A stretch of DNA of 64,000 bases from Symsagittifera roscoffensis (GCF_963678635.1 NC_087063.1:23256701-23320700), one strand, 5' to 3'; counted from the first letter of the stretch, positions 1 to 11,302 are shown. Made by a program: numbers and translations. Notes: generated by a model from the letters alone, not told the origin.

Positions 1-304
1 TTAAGCTATTATAAGTATTTTAAGCCTTTAATAACTACGTAGCGGAAATTTATCAAGCGCTATTTTTCTGAGTGGAAGAAAAGTAAAAATGAACTTGCAA
101 AAAAAATGAAATTGCTTTTCAATTTTTTTGTTCGTTTTTCTGATCAAGCTATCTTCAATTTTGACTATTTACATTACACTATTCAAGCTTGCGAGCGTAG
201 TGAATTATTTCGAATCTACTATATTTTTCAGCCCAACTCGCAAATTCAAATGCTCATTTATTTGGTCGGACTTTTGCTGTAATCAAAGTTAGAGTTAGAT
301 TTAC

Positions 305-742
305 ATACTGAGTTAGATGTACATATGCTAACAATTCGGATCAACTCATTTTCGACATTATTTTACAAAATTGTGTTTCCTACAGATAAAATCAATTCAA
401 CAAAAATAAGATTGAATAAGCGCGTTTCAGACAATGATTTGACGTTTTTAAAACATAATTGAAAAATTTAATTATCTGCATGATCCTACTAATAAGTGAT
501 AAATAATCTGAAAACAAAATTGATTCATGTTTTTTTGAAGTTAAGAAAATCTGAAAGTAGGAAGTGTAGGCAATTAATTTGTAAGAATCTAAATTTGGAA
601 AGGAGTTTCAGTTTATTGCTATTACGAGGATTTGTTTTACTTGTTCTTTGACGTGACAGTCATTTCAGTATCCTTCCTGAAACTTTTCACCGCCAAGTTC
701 AAAAATGACCTTGTTCGTCCAAAAAGCAATGGCGGAATTTTG
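305..742 (+). repeat. 440-bp dispersed direct repeat, copy 1
   Basis: Almost identical to 2574-3018, with a short indel near the start. Both end at GCGGAATTTT. Copy 1 then runs into ATGGATGATGATGATT, a microsatellite-like tail that would suit a LINE 3' end. The short open frame inside is shared by both copies and has no recognisable domain. Confidence 0.75.
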
Positions 743-1464
743 ATGGATGATGATGATTATGTAGTCGAAGTTTCTTTGAAAGTCTTCCTTGAGAAGTTAA
801 AGAATCTGTTTATCGCAATGATAAAACTAAATCAGAAAATACTTTTTAATCGGGAAAACATTTTCACTTTCTTACGATATGAGGATTCATGGTCAGTTAA
901 AAGTGATTATCTAGCGCCAACATGTAAGTTATCATGCACGATAAAAACTTTTTAATAACAAAAATAATCGGAATCGAAGAAATAGGTTCACCAATTGTAG
1001 TTTCCCGTCTACTCTAAATAAAATTCTTCGTTTTCTAAATTTAGTTTGGAAATAATATAGAAAGTTGAATCTGAGTTTGAAAGTTGAATCGTTCCATCTG
1101 ATATTGAATTTTGCCTTCTAGTTTCTCGTGAAAAAAATTTTCTTTCTATTTTTTGTACTCTCGTATGTTATCACATGTACTGCGTTATAAATATAACGTT
1201 GTGACGTGTTCATTTAGTTTTGTTTTATTGGCCAATCAATTATTCTTGTTAGCTATTGCAAATGAATAGCAGCTGTACTGATAAAATGATAGACAACTTG
1301 ACTTTCAATCTCGGATTAGATGCGTGAGCAGTATATTCCATTCCTCAATTTTTTTTAGAAATTATATCCTCTTTATTATCTTCTTTCCCTTAAACCTTTA
1401 GGTATTTTTAAACATATTTGAAAACTAATTTCTTTTCATCTGATATTCATGTACGTTTTTTTCT
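743..1464. other. no recognisable feature
   Basis: AT-rich sequence. I see no exon-like island, repeat family member or RNA gene. It probably belongs to an anillin intron. Confidence 0.5.
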
Positions 1465-2395
1465 TCCGAATTTTGTAACGAACGTAATGGAATATTTGTG
1501 CTCGGGGTGATTTTTTCTTCAGACAAATTTCGACTTTTTAAACTAAGAATTTTTGACGGAACTTTTTTATATCAGCCGAAAGGTATTGTTGTCTGGAGCT
1601 CAAATTCAAAAAGATTTTTTAAAACCTGTGATCATTTTCTAAGAGTATTGAATGTAGTGAGTACTCTTACATAGGTCTTGCTGATTTTTTTCTTGGTTTT
1701 GTTTCAGGAAAAACTCGAAAAGTTTGTTCACACTCAATTTGGATTTTTCGCGGTTTGGTTTATGATTTCTTTTCAAGAAATGAACGTAGTGAGTACTCTT
1801 ATATCGGTCTTGCTAATTTTTTTTTCAGGAAAAAGTTTTGAATTTTGTTTACGCTCAATTTTGATTTTTCGCAGTTTGACTTGTAATCTTTTTTAAAGTT
1901 CATTGCATTTCTGTTGTTAAAAGGAAGGCAAACTCCATTATCGAACAGCAAAATTGTAACGGTCACGGAAAACGTGATCGACTTTTAATTTCGAAAATCG
2001 AAGTTAATTATCAGATTTCCCAGCGAAAAAAAAATTACATATTGATCCAGTTTTCTCTAATTGGGTCAATTTTAACATAAAAGTGTCCATCATAAATTAT
2101 TCTACAAATTCAAAGAGCTTCAAGGCCATCTGTTTTTTTTTCTTCGAAATTCAAAAGTTGACAATTTTTGAAAAAACAAGTAGGTTTTTTTCAGTTTCCT
2201 TGCGTTCATTACTCTTTTCCAACTGTCAGTTGGCTATGTTTATAAAATTTCGAGGGTTTGAAGATTGTCAATTTGGGACATTAGTGCGCGATATATTTCG
2301 CGCGATTAACGCGTAAGCGGAGATTTTATCCCTCGTAGAAATTGTTCCAAATTGGTTGAAACAGGCTACTTGTCATAATTTCTACTTTCTAGGAG
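1465..2395 (+). mobile_element. TIR family A (GTTCCGACTTTCG) copy, interrupted
   Basis: The left part has GTGCTCGGGGTGATTTTTT and the 'ATTTCGACTTTTTAA' body. After the inserted HINE the body resumes with GGGTTTGAAGATTGTCAA and the GCGCGATATATTTCGCGC palindrome, as in copies at 5.4 and 56.2 kb. Confidence 0.65.
1641..2243 (+). mobile_element. HINE-like element with internal duplication, nested in a TIR element
   Basis: Starts with a variant of AGAGTAATGAACG, ends CGTTCATTACTCT then the hairpin CCAACTGTCAGTTGG and CTATGTT. The first ~140 bp are repeated (1645-1780 and from 1781). It splits a GTTCCGACTTTCG-family element whose halves lie at 1465-1640 and 2244-2395. Confidence 0.7.
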
Positions 2396-2573
2396 CGAAT
2401 TCTTCCACTTTGTAGTGTATATGGCCTGTGTGGGGATGATTTTAAAAAAAAACTCAAATTTTTTGTAAACTTTTCCCTTTTTTGAAAAATTCATGACTTT
2501 TGTATAGCGAACTCTGCTTCATATACCTTAAAAGACAGTCGAAACATTCAGGGCAATTTTTTGAGTAGCTTAC

Positions 2574-3018
2574 TGAGTTAGATATACATATGCTAACAAT
2601 TCGTTTGTATTAATCGGATCAACTCATCTTCGACATCATTTTACAAAATTGTGTTTCTTACTGATAAAATCAATTCAACAAAAATAAGATTGAATAAGCG
2701 CGTTTCAGACAATGATTTGACGTTTTTGAAACATAATTGAAAAATTTAATTATCTGCATGATCCTAATAATAAGTGATAAATAATCTGAAAACAAAATTG
2801 ATTCATGTTTTTTTGAAGTTAAGAAAATCTGAAAGTAGGAAGTGTGGGCAATTAATTTGTAAGAATCTAAATTTGGAAAGGAGTTTCAGTTTATTGCTAT
2901 TACGAGGATTTATATTACTTGTTCTTTGACGTGACAGTCATTTCAGTATCCTTCCTGAAACTTTTCACCGCCAAGTTCAAAAATGACCTTGTTCGTCCAA
3001 AAAGCAACGGCGGAATTT
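2574..3018 (+). repeat. 440-bp dispersed direct repeat, copy 2
   Basis: See 305-742. About 2.27 kb downstream of copy 1 in the same orientation; the copies differ at only a few positions, so the duplication is recent. Confidence 0.75.
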
Positions 3019-3656
3019 TTTTTATACCATTAAAATCATTGCTTGTTCCCGTACTTGCTTTGAAATTAGAGAGCAGAATATTGCTGCCAGAAGTAGTTTT
3101 TTAATGGATTCAGTTGAAAACTGAACGGATGGTGTTCTTATCAAAAATCTATTTTTATTATTTGGCCGTTTTCTCAGACAATATGCATCTACTTATAGCT
3201 CCATTTGCGAAGATTGTTGTCGTTTTTAGTAAGCTAATGCTGAATTGGTCTCTAGGTTGATTGGATTATCATCATTTCCGTGCATTAAGAAGTAATTACT
3301 TTGAAGCCGTTTCTCTTTCTGATTTAATTGCGTTAGTTTGAACTGATTGATCAACATTGCTTGTGAAATGTTTTTGAAGTCATTACAGGGTAGAATTTTG
3401 TTCATTCATTTCATTGTTTTAAATATAACGAATGAGTGCTTTCAATTGCAACGTAATTTGATCTTAAATTCAGAGCTTGAGGGAATCATATCTGGCCGAA
3501 AATTATTACAGCAAATGAGAATTTAGCATGCTAAAGATGAAAAGAAATAAGTGTGAAATTCATTATCGGACAGTTCGAAAGACATTAACGTGTTACAAAT
3601 TTTTGTTCTCTCGGCCATGAGCTTCTTAAGACTTTATTTTGAATTTTGTTGTTTAG
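3019..3656. other. anillin intron, no recognisable feature
   Basis: AT-rich; searched for the preceding anillin-homology exon, which should end in phase 0 before 3657, and found none. Confidence 0.5.
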
Positions 3657-3752
3657 ATTGAATGTGATGACATCATCAATCCACTAAAGGGGACCATGGG
3701 AGTCTCCTGCGACCTGTACCCTTTCTTTCAAATGGAATTCAAAGGATTCCTG
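3657..3752 (+). CDS. ANLN: anillin, internal exon (end of anillin homology/C2 region)
   Basis: A 96-bp phase 0/0 exon with acceptor tttgttgtttag and donor CTG|gtaagc. Only one frame is open through it. It reads 32 residues ending PLKGTMGV, SCDLYPFF, QMEFKGFL, which fits the family segment just before the PH domain (in vertebrate anillin, a 'SLEGHIYLKIKCQ...GFL' stretch recalled from memory). Its GC content is clearly above the flanking sequence. It is followed in phase by the PH exons at 6155, 43106 and 47478. Anillin is the scaffold of the cytokinetic ring; this part links the RhoA-binding region to the lipid- and septin-binding PH domain. I see no preceding exon in bases 1-3656, so the rest of the gene probably lies upstream of the window. 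The assignment rests on the following exons; this one alone would be weak. Confidence 0.75.
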
Positions 3753-3984
3753 GTAAGCCAACTCACTCAAGTAAAATGAGAAATGAAAGGGATTACAGCT
3801 AATACCAAGGTTCCTTAAACTGGTAACCAAATATGGCATACTAATTTTGGTAGCATTAGTATCCGATTACACCGTCGCAACAGACTTCCGTACCTAAATC
3901 AAGGATATGTGAGTTTTGTGCGACGGTAAGCGAAATAAGTTTAAAAAGCCCAATGGTACCTAGTTGAGAATTGCCACACTTAAA

Positions 3985-4875
3985 AAGAAAGAGACTGCTC
4001 GTATTAAGGCAAAGCGCTGAATGTTCCGACTGCCCTTAATTAGTCTCGAATAGTTTTTGGTAAATGAAATATTGACAAAGCATGAATTTTAGTCCGATAA
4101 TATATAATACCAAATGTTGAGTCGTTTATGGAATTAACAAGACTGCTCGTATATCAGAGCAAAACCCTGAATGTTCCGAATGTCCCTTAATTCATAGCGA
4201 ATAATTTTTGGGAAAAAAATATTGAAAACTTATAAATTTTGGACAATATCAAAATGTGAAATTATTGAATTAAGGTCCGATTAGCTAGCCTCAATTCAAT
4301 TTTGACCGATTTTGTTGTGCGGGATTATTCGCCACACATAAATAATTCGCTTGCGCTCTCGGCAATATGAATAAATTCTTCAAAGCTTGCATAATTTAGT
4401 GCAGAACATGGCCAATTTGGCAATTTTTAAACCCGCAGAAATTCACAAAAAAAAATAAAAAATATCTTTTTAATTTGAACTTAGGAAATCGATATCTTCA
4501 ATGGGGTTTAAAACATTTTTGTTGCAAACTATTATTTCGATCGGAGAAAATTGACTGAATAAGAAAACCACACCGAGCATAAATATTCCGTTTTCTTCGA
4601 AAGTCGGAAGAAAAAGACCAATTAGCTTTGCCTCAGTTCAATTTGGAACGATTATATGTGCGGGTAATTTGCCGCGCATAAATAATTCGTGTATTGAAAC
4701 AAAATATCAAAGTATTATTCCAGCAGCCGTCTAGAGCAAGCGTACTCGCTGAGCAATCCCAAGGTTTCCGGATCGATGTCGATACGCAATCAACTTTCCT
4801 AATTTCGTCTGAATATAAAAAAAATTCACCCCGGGCATATTTCTCACTTTCTTCGAAAGTCGGGACAAAAATGTT
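3985..4875. repeat. cluster of TIR family A copies
   Basis: Three blocks: from 3990 and 4137 with the head GACTGCTCGTATATCAG and the small palindrome CAGGGC..CCCTG; the second block ends at 4612 with CTTCGAAAGTCGGAAG; a third ends at 4862 with CTTCGAAAGTCGGG. The last block includes a tRNA-like stretch near 4730-4790. No coding. Confidence 0.65.
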
Positions 4876-5277
4876 AAGCATATGCTAATGTTGTACCGTT
4901 CAGCTTATGATGTTAAAATTGTTCGTTTAATCTCATGTTAAGTTTGTATATAGTAACAATTTTCGCACCTCTCCCTATTGCAATAGGGGCTCCTTAAGTA
5001 GATCAGAAAATGATCTTTGTGCGAATATATAAGACGTGATGATGTATCTTGAAAATTCTGTCCGACCAAACTTGATTTTTCAAGCTTAGATAGATGCTGA
5101 ACAAGGATGCTTTCATATCAGGGCGAGGTCCTGAGTGATCCGGCTGCACTTCTAGTTTAATTCAAAAGATTTTCTGGTTAAATAATTGACGAAATAATAA
5201 AAAAAGAATGATTTTTTTTTCATCTTATACCCCACATGCTATCTAAGATACGAAAGGTATGTTAAGGGTCTCTTTTT
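4876..5277. other. anillin intron, fragment of family A
   Basis: AT-rich; a diverged family A head (ATCAGGGCGAGGTCCTGA) at about 5117-5134. Nothing else recognised. Confidence 0.45.
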
Positions 5278-6090
5278 GTTCCGACAATTTTCGGAGAAAA
5301 TGACGCTATGTTTGTGCTCGGGTGGATTTTTCTCCAGACAAACTTAGATTTTTTAACTCGCAATGTTTGAAGGATTTTTTTATGTCAGCGGAAAAGTATT
5401 GTTGTCATAAGCTCAAATTTAAAAATTTAATTCACCTGTGACTATTTTTAAATTATGGTTTAAAGGTAGCAAATTTGGATAGCTAGCGCTCGATGTATAT
5501 CGTGCTATTAAGGTGTAGACGGAGATTCGATCCGTCCTAGAAATCGTTTCAAATTGAATTGAAACATGCTAATTGCTCTATTTAATACGTTGGTATATGC
5601 AAAATATTTCATACTGTACTTTACATAGCGTACGGGGTGATGGTTTTAAAAAAACGACATTTTTATTTAAAAATTTAAAAATTTTCATCTAATTTTTTTT
5701 TTGAAACGAATACTATTCCATAGATTTCAAAATGCAGTCAGAAGATTCAGGGCTTAAAATGCAGTCGGAACATTCAGGACCTCGACCTGATACGAGCAGT
5801 TTGTTGTTTTAAAAAGACTAAATTGCTGGTCTCAGTTCAGTTTGGAACGCTTTAGTTTCGCGCTTACGAGTGTTATAAGAACACATTATATCGCGCGTTA
5901 ATTATTCCAAATTAGCAATTTTCAAAGCCCCAAATGATCACAGATAACTTTTTTTGAGCTCGACAACTGTTTTTCAGATGGTTCAAAAATTCCGTCGAAA
6001 ATACTTAAGTAAGAAGTCGAAAATTGCCGGAATAAAAAACCACCCCATGCATAGATATTCCGCACGTTCTTCGAAAGGCCATTTTATTTG
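5278..6090. repeat. TIR family A copy, head-to-head halves
   Basis: The left half begins TTCCGACAATTTTCGG and has the GTGCTCGGGTGGATTTTT block. The right half is its inverse, with CGCGCGTTAATTATTCC and CCACCCCATGCATAGATA. An inverted GACTGCTCGTAT head sits at about 5760-5805. This gives a foldback-like arrangement, ending about 65 bp before the PH exon at 6155. Confidence 0.6.
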
Positions 6091-6154
6091 CCGCTCTAGC
6101 GAGTTTTAGGCCCATGTGAATTGAGATAAATAGAATATGGAAAAGTATGTTTAG

Positions 6155-6256
6155 AATATGGAAGACGTGAACAAAGGTATCTGGCACATGCGATGGTGCG
6201 CGTTGACCAACACTAAGCTCTGCTACTGGAAATTTGCCGAAAACGAAGCCAAACGG
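6155..6256 (+). CDS. ANLN: anillin, PH domain exon 1
   Basis: A 102-bp phase 0/0 exon of 34 codons, acceptor agtatgtttag and donor CGG|gtatgt. The translation contains MEDV, then GIWHMRWCAL, then KLCYWKFAENEAKR. This is the first half of a PH domain and matches the anillin signature (family: FEDV..., WHRRWCVL, ...YW...). Together with the preceding exon it gives GFL-N-MEDV, the family's GFLT-(x)-FEDV junction. The next exon supplies APIG, matching the family's NPIG, so no residues are missing across the 36.8-kb intron that follows. The sequence around the acceptor contains a short repeat (tagaatatggaa twice, at 6131 and 6152), so an alternative upstream acceptor is conceivable. Confidence 0.88.
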
Positions 6257-7009
6257 GTATGTTTTTTTTGCTACCAGCAGAACTTATAAAGGTATATATC
6301 TTAACCTAGAGGGCCTATCACTCATGTTTCGTGGCCATTTGTTGGAAACGCGAAGCTTTTAAGTGATGGAAATGAACATGATGAAAAAAGCTCGTTAACT
6401 CAATTATGTTTCCGTTAGATGAGAAAGTGTGTGAGCATATTTGTATCAGAGTTATTAATAGATCGGTAACAAAAAATCGAGTTCAATTTTGATTGTGGTT
6501 GTTACGGAAACTGATCACTGTCAGTACTCTGTAAATTGTAATGGGATATGTAAATAAATTTGCACCAAATTGAGTTATCAAGCTGTCGTGAAACGTGTTG
6601 GTTGCCGTTGCTATGTATTTCCTTTCAAGAAAAAAGGTTCCAACGTGTCTAATATATTCAAATTAAGTGCGCTGAGAATGTGCGCTGAAATTCGATTGCT
6701 AATAAGAATGTGCGCTGAAATTCGATTGCTAATAAGTAAACACAGTTCATGCGTTATTAATTCAGCGAATGAACCGATAAAATCTATTTGTTTCAAACAA
6801 CAGTACAATAACGAAAACTTTGTTTCAGAAATTTTCCAACTCAATATATCTCGCAATTTTTTTTAAATGCATAAATGTAAAGTTAGTGTGGAGGCCTTCA
6901 GCTTGTTATATTCGAAATTCGTACATGAAAAATTGTGTCTGTTTGTTTATGCTACCACTTTTGCTGCATCACCTTGCCAATCTGTTCGCATATGTAGTTA
7001 CTTTATTTG
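6257..7009. other. start of the large intron, no gene seen
   Basis: Contains a 31-bp exact tandem duplication at about 6677-6738 (unit begins AATGTGCGCTGAAATTCG). Short open frames here span the duplication and have no known domain. Confidence 0.5.
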
Positions 7010-7206
7010 TGACTAGTGTTAGACAAAAATTAAGCGTCTTTTGCCGAGAGGGCAGGGCGCGAGAATTTTATCTCGAGATTGCAGGTTCGAGTCCAATACC
7101 TAGCAAAATTTTACTAGTTCGAGGTTTATTTCAAGTTTTTAGTTTTATTTATATTATTTGTCGTGTTCTGTCTAGTGTTTGCGAAGCACAGCTTCGCCTC
7201 TGTATA
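7010..7206 (+). repeat. tRNA-derived SINE copy
   Basis: tRNA-like head with B box GCAGGTTCGAGTCCAATACC (7080-7099), the shared body CTAGTTCGAGGTTTATTT, and a tail with the hairpin GCGAAGCACAGCTTCGC (7181-7197) then CTCTGT. Shares the body and tail with copies near 9.2, 31.2 and 53.2 kb. Confidence 0.7.
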
Positions 7207-7211
7207 TTTCA

Positions 7212-7261
7212 ACAGCCACAGACTCGAAATATACATGGGATATTTCGAGTCTGTGGGCTGT
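7212..7261. repeat. hairpin just after the SINE tail
   Basis: Arms 7212-7232 and 7240-7261 are reverse complements with one single-base bulge, loop of seven. Core arm ACAGACTCGAAATAT. Confidence 0.8.
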
Positions 7262-8334
7262 GATATAATTTTGAATATTTCATAAAACTTCATGCGGCAA
7301 TGGGACAAAGAAGTTGCAATTTATGAAATCAATGAAAATTTATCGTGTTCACTGTAACTACTTAAAATTCAAGGCTAGGAGTTAGACACATGGTCGATGA
7401 AACTGTTCATAAGGATATTTTCGGATGAAATGTTTTTTTAAGATTTTTTGAGCTTTTAATCGAAGCTTGTCAAAGCGGTGTTATGGGCGCTGAAGAACTT
7501 TCATAAACAGCCCATAGAATTTGAAATTTTGGACTTTGAAGTGCTCGTTGGAAACATGAGGATCTTTGCTAGGCCCCAATATAATTGTCCCTCAGCCATA
7601 AAATGGGCCGTTTAATCCTACACAAATCCATCTTTTCTTTGCCAAGTTTTTGTGCAAACTTTACATCCTGTTTTAATACAAGGATCTATATTCGCTCATC
7701 TACGCCTGCGAGTAGCCAGCGTTATCAAATCGGAGCATAGATTTTATCAAGAAACAACCTGTTTTACATACTAATGAATCATTTGGTGAATCATTTTATC
7801 ATAATTCAAATTTCCGCGTCTTTTTCTGCCGTTTTGATCCAGAGGTAACGTAAATGCATGACACTACAAGAGTTGACGGTTTGAATCCGGTCACGGTCTG
7901 TCATTTGTGCAAACTGATAACTTCCGGTTTCAAAGCATAATTATTTACCAAGAATGTGAAAGTTTTTAGTAGACAGCAAGCAATGATGTAGTTCTAGTGT
8001 GAATGCATTTGACGCTGCACGGCTGGTGTTCCAATCCTGTAGTCTCGTAGCTTTCTCCAGCCTTGTTTTTTCAAGATTTTTTGTATGTTCTTGAATTTGA
8101 AAAGATCCTGGTTCCATTTTTCAGCTTGAGGTCTTAGGCTTGAGAAGTGCAGCTTTGACCCATTCTTTTAACTCCATCTCAGCGGTGATTAGGTTTTCGG
8201 AAAATATAACATCAAATAGTGGCGAGAATAAATGATCTTTACTACCTTGTGTAAGATGGCAGTGCATAAATCAAATCAAAGAAAAGTTATCATCAAAATT
8301 TTCTCACTAAAAATACATTTTTGACAATAACCAC
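7262..8334. other. no gene; possible tRNA-like remnants
   Basis: Two B-box-like stretches (GGTTTGAATCCGG at 7889-7901 and GTGTTCCAATCCTG near 8027) suggest very old SINE heads. Otherwise nothing recognised. Confidence 0.35.
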
Positions 8335-8500
8335 AGCTAGTGTATTAGTACGAACCCTTTTTTCTCACCTAGCTCGCAAGTAAAACTGTTCATTGAAAAT
8401 CGAAAGTGCTCACTTATTTGGTGGCATTTTTGCTATAATCACGATCTAGCATTGGAAATTTCTTAGCATCTGTTCTCTGCTTTATTTATGGCTAGTGTTC
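8335..8500 (+). repeat. SINE leader segment without tRNA head
   Basis: Matches the segment upstream of the tRNA-like head at 52950-53115 (AGCTAGTG start, CTCGCAAGTAAAA, GCTTTATTTATGGCTAGTGTT end). Here it is followed directly by a HINE-like element, so that element inserted at or replaced the tRNA-like part. Confidence 0.6.
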
Positions 8501-8502
8501 AA

Positions 8503-8962
8503 GAGTAATGAACGTAGTGAGTACTCTTACATAGGTCTTGCTTTTTTTTCAGGAAAAAGTCTTAAGTTTGTTCACGCTCATATTTAATTTTTAGCGTTTT
8601 GACTTCTGATTTTTTTTAAAGTTCAGTGCATTTCTATTGTTAAAAGGACTGTAAACTCCACTATGGAACAGAAAAATTGTGAAGGTCACGAAAAACGTAA
8701 TCGACTTCTAATTTCAAAAATGGAAATTAATAATTAGATTTTCCCGCGAAATAAAATCTTAACCTATTGATCCAGTTTTCTCAAGTTGGGTTAATTTTAA
8801 CAAAAAAAGGTGTCCATCATAAATTGTTCTACAAATTCCAAGAACTTTAAGGCTATCTATTTTTTTGCGAATTTCAAAAATTGGATATTTTTAAAGAAAT
8901 AAGTAGTTTTTTTGTTTTCTTGCGTTCATTACTCTTTTCCAACTGTATGTTGGCTATGTTTT
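8503..8962 (+). mobile_element. HINE-like element copy
   Basis: Starts AGAGTAATGAACGTAGTGAG and ends GCGTTCATTACTCT, then the slightly diverged hairpin CCAACTGTATGTTGG and CTATGTT. About 460 bp, no coding. Confidence 0.75.
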
Positions 8963-9147
8963 TGTGATGTATTAAGCGTGCGTGACTCTTTTTTTTCCCC
9001 CACCTGCGAATTTTCTTTGGTAATTTCCCATTGTCCTTTTCACATTAGGCTGTGACAAACATTTGATTCTTATACTTAACCTTGTAAAGCCCCTCATTAC
9101 ACCATAAAATTGATGCTTATATGATGTGGAGGGAAGGAAAAAGAGCA

Positions 9148-9250
9148 GAGTGCGTGACTGAGTGGTTAGTCCGTTAGGCTCTTAATCCGTAGGTCGCTGA
9201 TCGAATCCGAGACGTAGCCGAATTTTTACTCATTCGAGGCCTATTTCTAC
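9148..9250 (+). repeat. tRNA-derived SINE copy
   Basis: A-box-like GACTGAGTGGTTAGTCCG and B-box-like GATCGAATCCGAGACG, then the body CTCATTCGAGGCCTATTTCT. It abuts the HINE-like element at 9257. Stems do not pair as a full tRNA, so not a working tRNA gene. Confidence 0.65.
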
Positions 9251-9256
9251 TTTAGA

Positions 9257-9870
9257 GTAATGAACGTAGTGAATATAATGCACGTTTTGAATTCAGTTGA
9301 AATTCATCTGCTGAAAAGGTTGCAAATAGCACTCTTCAAATACGAACGTGGAAATGGCGCGAAAAAACGTGAACGATTTCTAGTTTCGAAAGTGGAATTT
9401 AATTTTTAGATTTCCAGCGGATTAAAAACTTTACCTTTTGATCCAATTTTCTCTAGTTCAGTTCATGTTATCATAAAAGTGTCAATCATAAATTGTTCGT
9501 GAAATTCAAAGAGCTTAAACGGCGAGGCAACTACTTTTTTCTTTGAAAATCGAAAGTTTTTTCAAGAAAGTCTTTTCAAGAAAGTTTTTTCAAGAAGCTT
9601 TTTTCAAGAAAGTCAGTGTTTTTTTATGTTTAGTTGCATTCAATTACTCTTTTCCTATTTTCGATTGGCTCTGTTACTTAATGATCCAGTTTTCTCAAAC
9701 TGGGTTATTTTAACAAGAAAAAATGCCAATTATAAATTTTTCTAGAAATTCAAAGAGCTTTAAGGGTATCTAATTTCCTCCTCCTTTTGCTAAATTAATT
9801 CAATTTTTTTCTCTGTTTCTTCTGATCATTGGCTCTTTACCAGCTGTTTATATTTTTCTGCAGAAACATG
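9257..9870 (+). mobile_element. HINE-like element, diverged, plus a second partial body
   Basis: Starts AGAGTAATGAACGTAGTGAA; a variant body (GCAAATAGCACTCTTCAA) and an end near 9650-9680 (CAATTACTCTTTTCC, GATTGGCTCTGTT). A second partial body follows to about 9870. Contains a Lys/Phe-coding TTTTTTCAAGAAAGT mini-repeat at 9549-9615. Confidence 0.55.
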
Positions 9871-10871
9871 TAAACAGTTTTACTTTGAGCATAATTCGAG
9901 AAATTTTTTTTCTGTCACTTTTTCATGTTAACTTAGCAAGTTTGAGGAAAATGCCATTTTTTGCTCAAATCATTTTATCCGGATGATTTAGCTATTTATT
10001 GTTGTTGATCAATTGAGTACATATGATTGTTTTGTTTTGATTATTAATAGTTTTAATAGAAAAAGATAAATAGATTTATCTTCGAGAAGTTTTCACATTT
10101 ATCTAGTTGAGAAAAATTTAAATACTGCATCAGAAAGGAGAGCTGAAGAATCTATAGGGATCGCAAAAACTATGAGCAAGATCAAATAGGTTTCTTCATT
10201 TTTTCTAGTATCAGGTTTTTGCTTTGTTCAATTTCAGCGAATTGTTGGTTAATTTTTCCGACTTTCGATGAAAGTGACCGATTATTTGTGTTCGGCGTGG
10301 TTTTTTCTTCAGAAAAAATTTCCACTTGAAGTAGCTATTTTTTGACAGATTATTGTTAGACATTATCATCCTAAAGGTATTGTTGTCTTGCTCGAATTTG
10401 AAAAAGTATTTCACCTGTGATAATTTTTCGTAAAATTTATTCGTTCGTTGAAATTTCTCACTCCAGTCTACAATAATGTTTAGATTACTTTTTTGGGCTA
10501 TAATTATTTAAATTCTTTTATTTTCTAATTGAGCTGTGAAATAGTTAAACTGAATTTTACACATTTCGGGCATGCAATTTTTATGTTTTCTGATGCTGAG
10601 CTGTTTATAGACATTTTTATTGATATCGTTTAGATTTTGTAGTTGATAAAGATCATCTTGACAGATAAAGGACGAACCGTCCTACCTTTTAAAGCGAATT
10701 ATTTAACCAGACTTGTGTCGATGTAAATTGAGTGTGATAAGAATGTATGGTGGGTCTGGTCTGGCTTAGGCTCCAAGAGAAAGATGTAATGGAGTAGTCT
10801 ATAGACACCGAAAACTGATACTCCATTGTGGATCACCTATGTAATTTCACCTTCAATTCGAGTTCTATCCT
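9871..10871. other. left end of a family A element at 10256-10440, otherwise nothing
   Basis: TTCCGACTTTCGATGAAAG at 10256 and the GTGTTCGGCGTGGTTTTTTC block identify the family A left end. The rest is AT-rich with no feature I can support. Confidence 0.5.
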
Positions 10872-11302
10872 TAAATTGAACAAAACTGCTCGTATAAGGG
10901 CACAGCCCTGAAATAACCGACTGCCCATTAACTGGTCTTGCTCTTGAATAGTTTTTGGTTTAGGAAATATTGACAAACTATAAGTTCAAAGCTGATAGTG
11001 GTCGTTTATGGAATTAATAAGAATAATTAGCTTGCCTCAATTCAATTTTGAACGCGTAGTTCGGGATAATTTTCCATGCGCAAATAATGCGCTTTAACAC
11101 TTTTAGCATCCAAATATAAAACGAGCAGTTTATTTAGACTCATTTTACAGCGACCCTTAAGTCAGGTTAGTTTAGTGGCAAGCGCGAGCCTTCGGATCAG
11201 ATGAAGATCACGGGATTGAGCACCCCAGTGTAACTTTATTTGGAAAATTGGTCTGAATAAAAACCTTCCCAGGCATACATATTTCTTAATTTTTTCGAAG
11301 CA
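10872..11302. repeat. TIR family A copy with tRNA-like insert
   Basis: Head ACTGCTCGTATAAGGGC with palindrome GGGCACAGCCC; a tRNA-like stretch at about 11165-11230 (TAGTTTAGTGGCAAGCGC, then CGGGATTGAGCACCCC); right end CCTTCCCAGGCATACATA then TTTTCGAAGC. Confidence 0.55.

Noticed and set aside
632-955. 107-codon open frame
   Set aside because: Mostly inside the 440-bp repeat shared with 2574-3018; no domain, no splice support, and the reading differs after the repeat ends.
305-3018. Repeat pair as flanking LTRs of one element
   Set aside because: No coding, primer-binding site or polypurine tract between them, and the interval is filled by unrelated nested repeats.
6820-7263. 147-codon open frame
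   Set aside because: Runs through a tRNA-derived SINE and its hairpin tail; not a gene.
9148-9250. Working tRNA gene
   Set aside because: A and B boxes are recognisable but acceptor and anticodon stems do not pair; it shares a SINE body with other copies.
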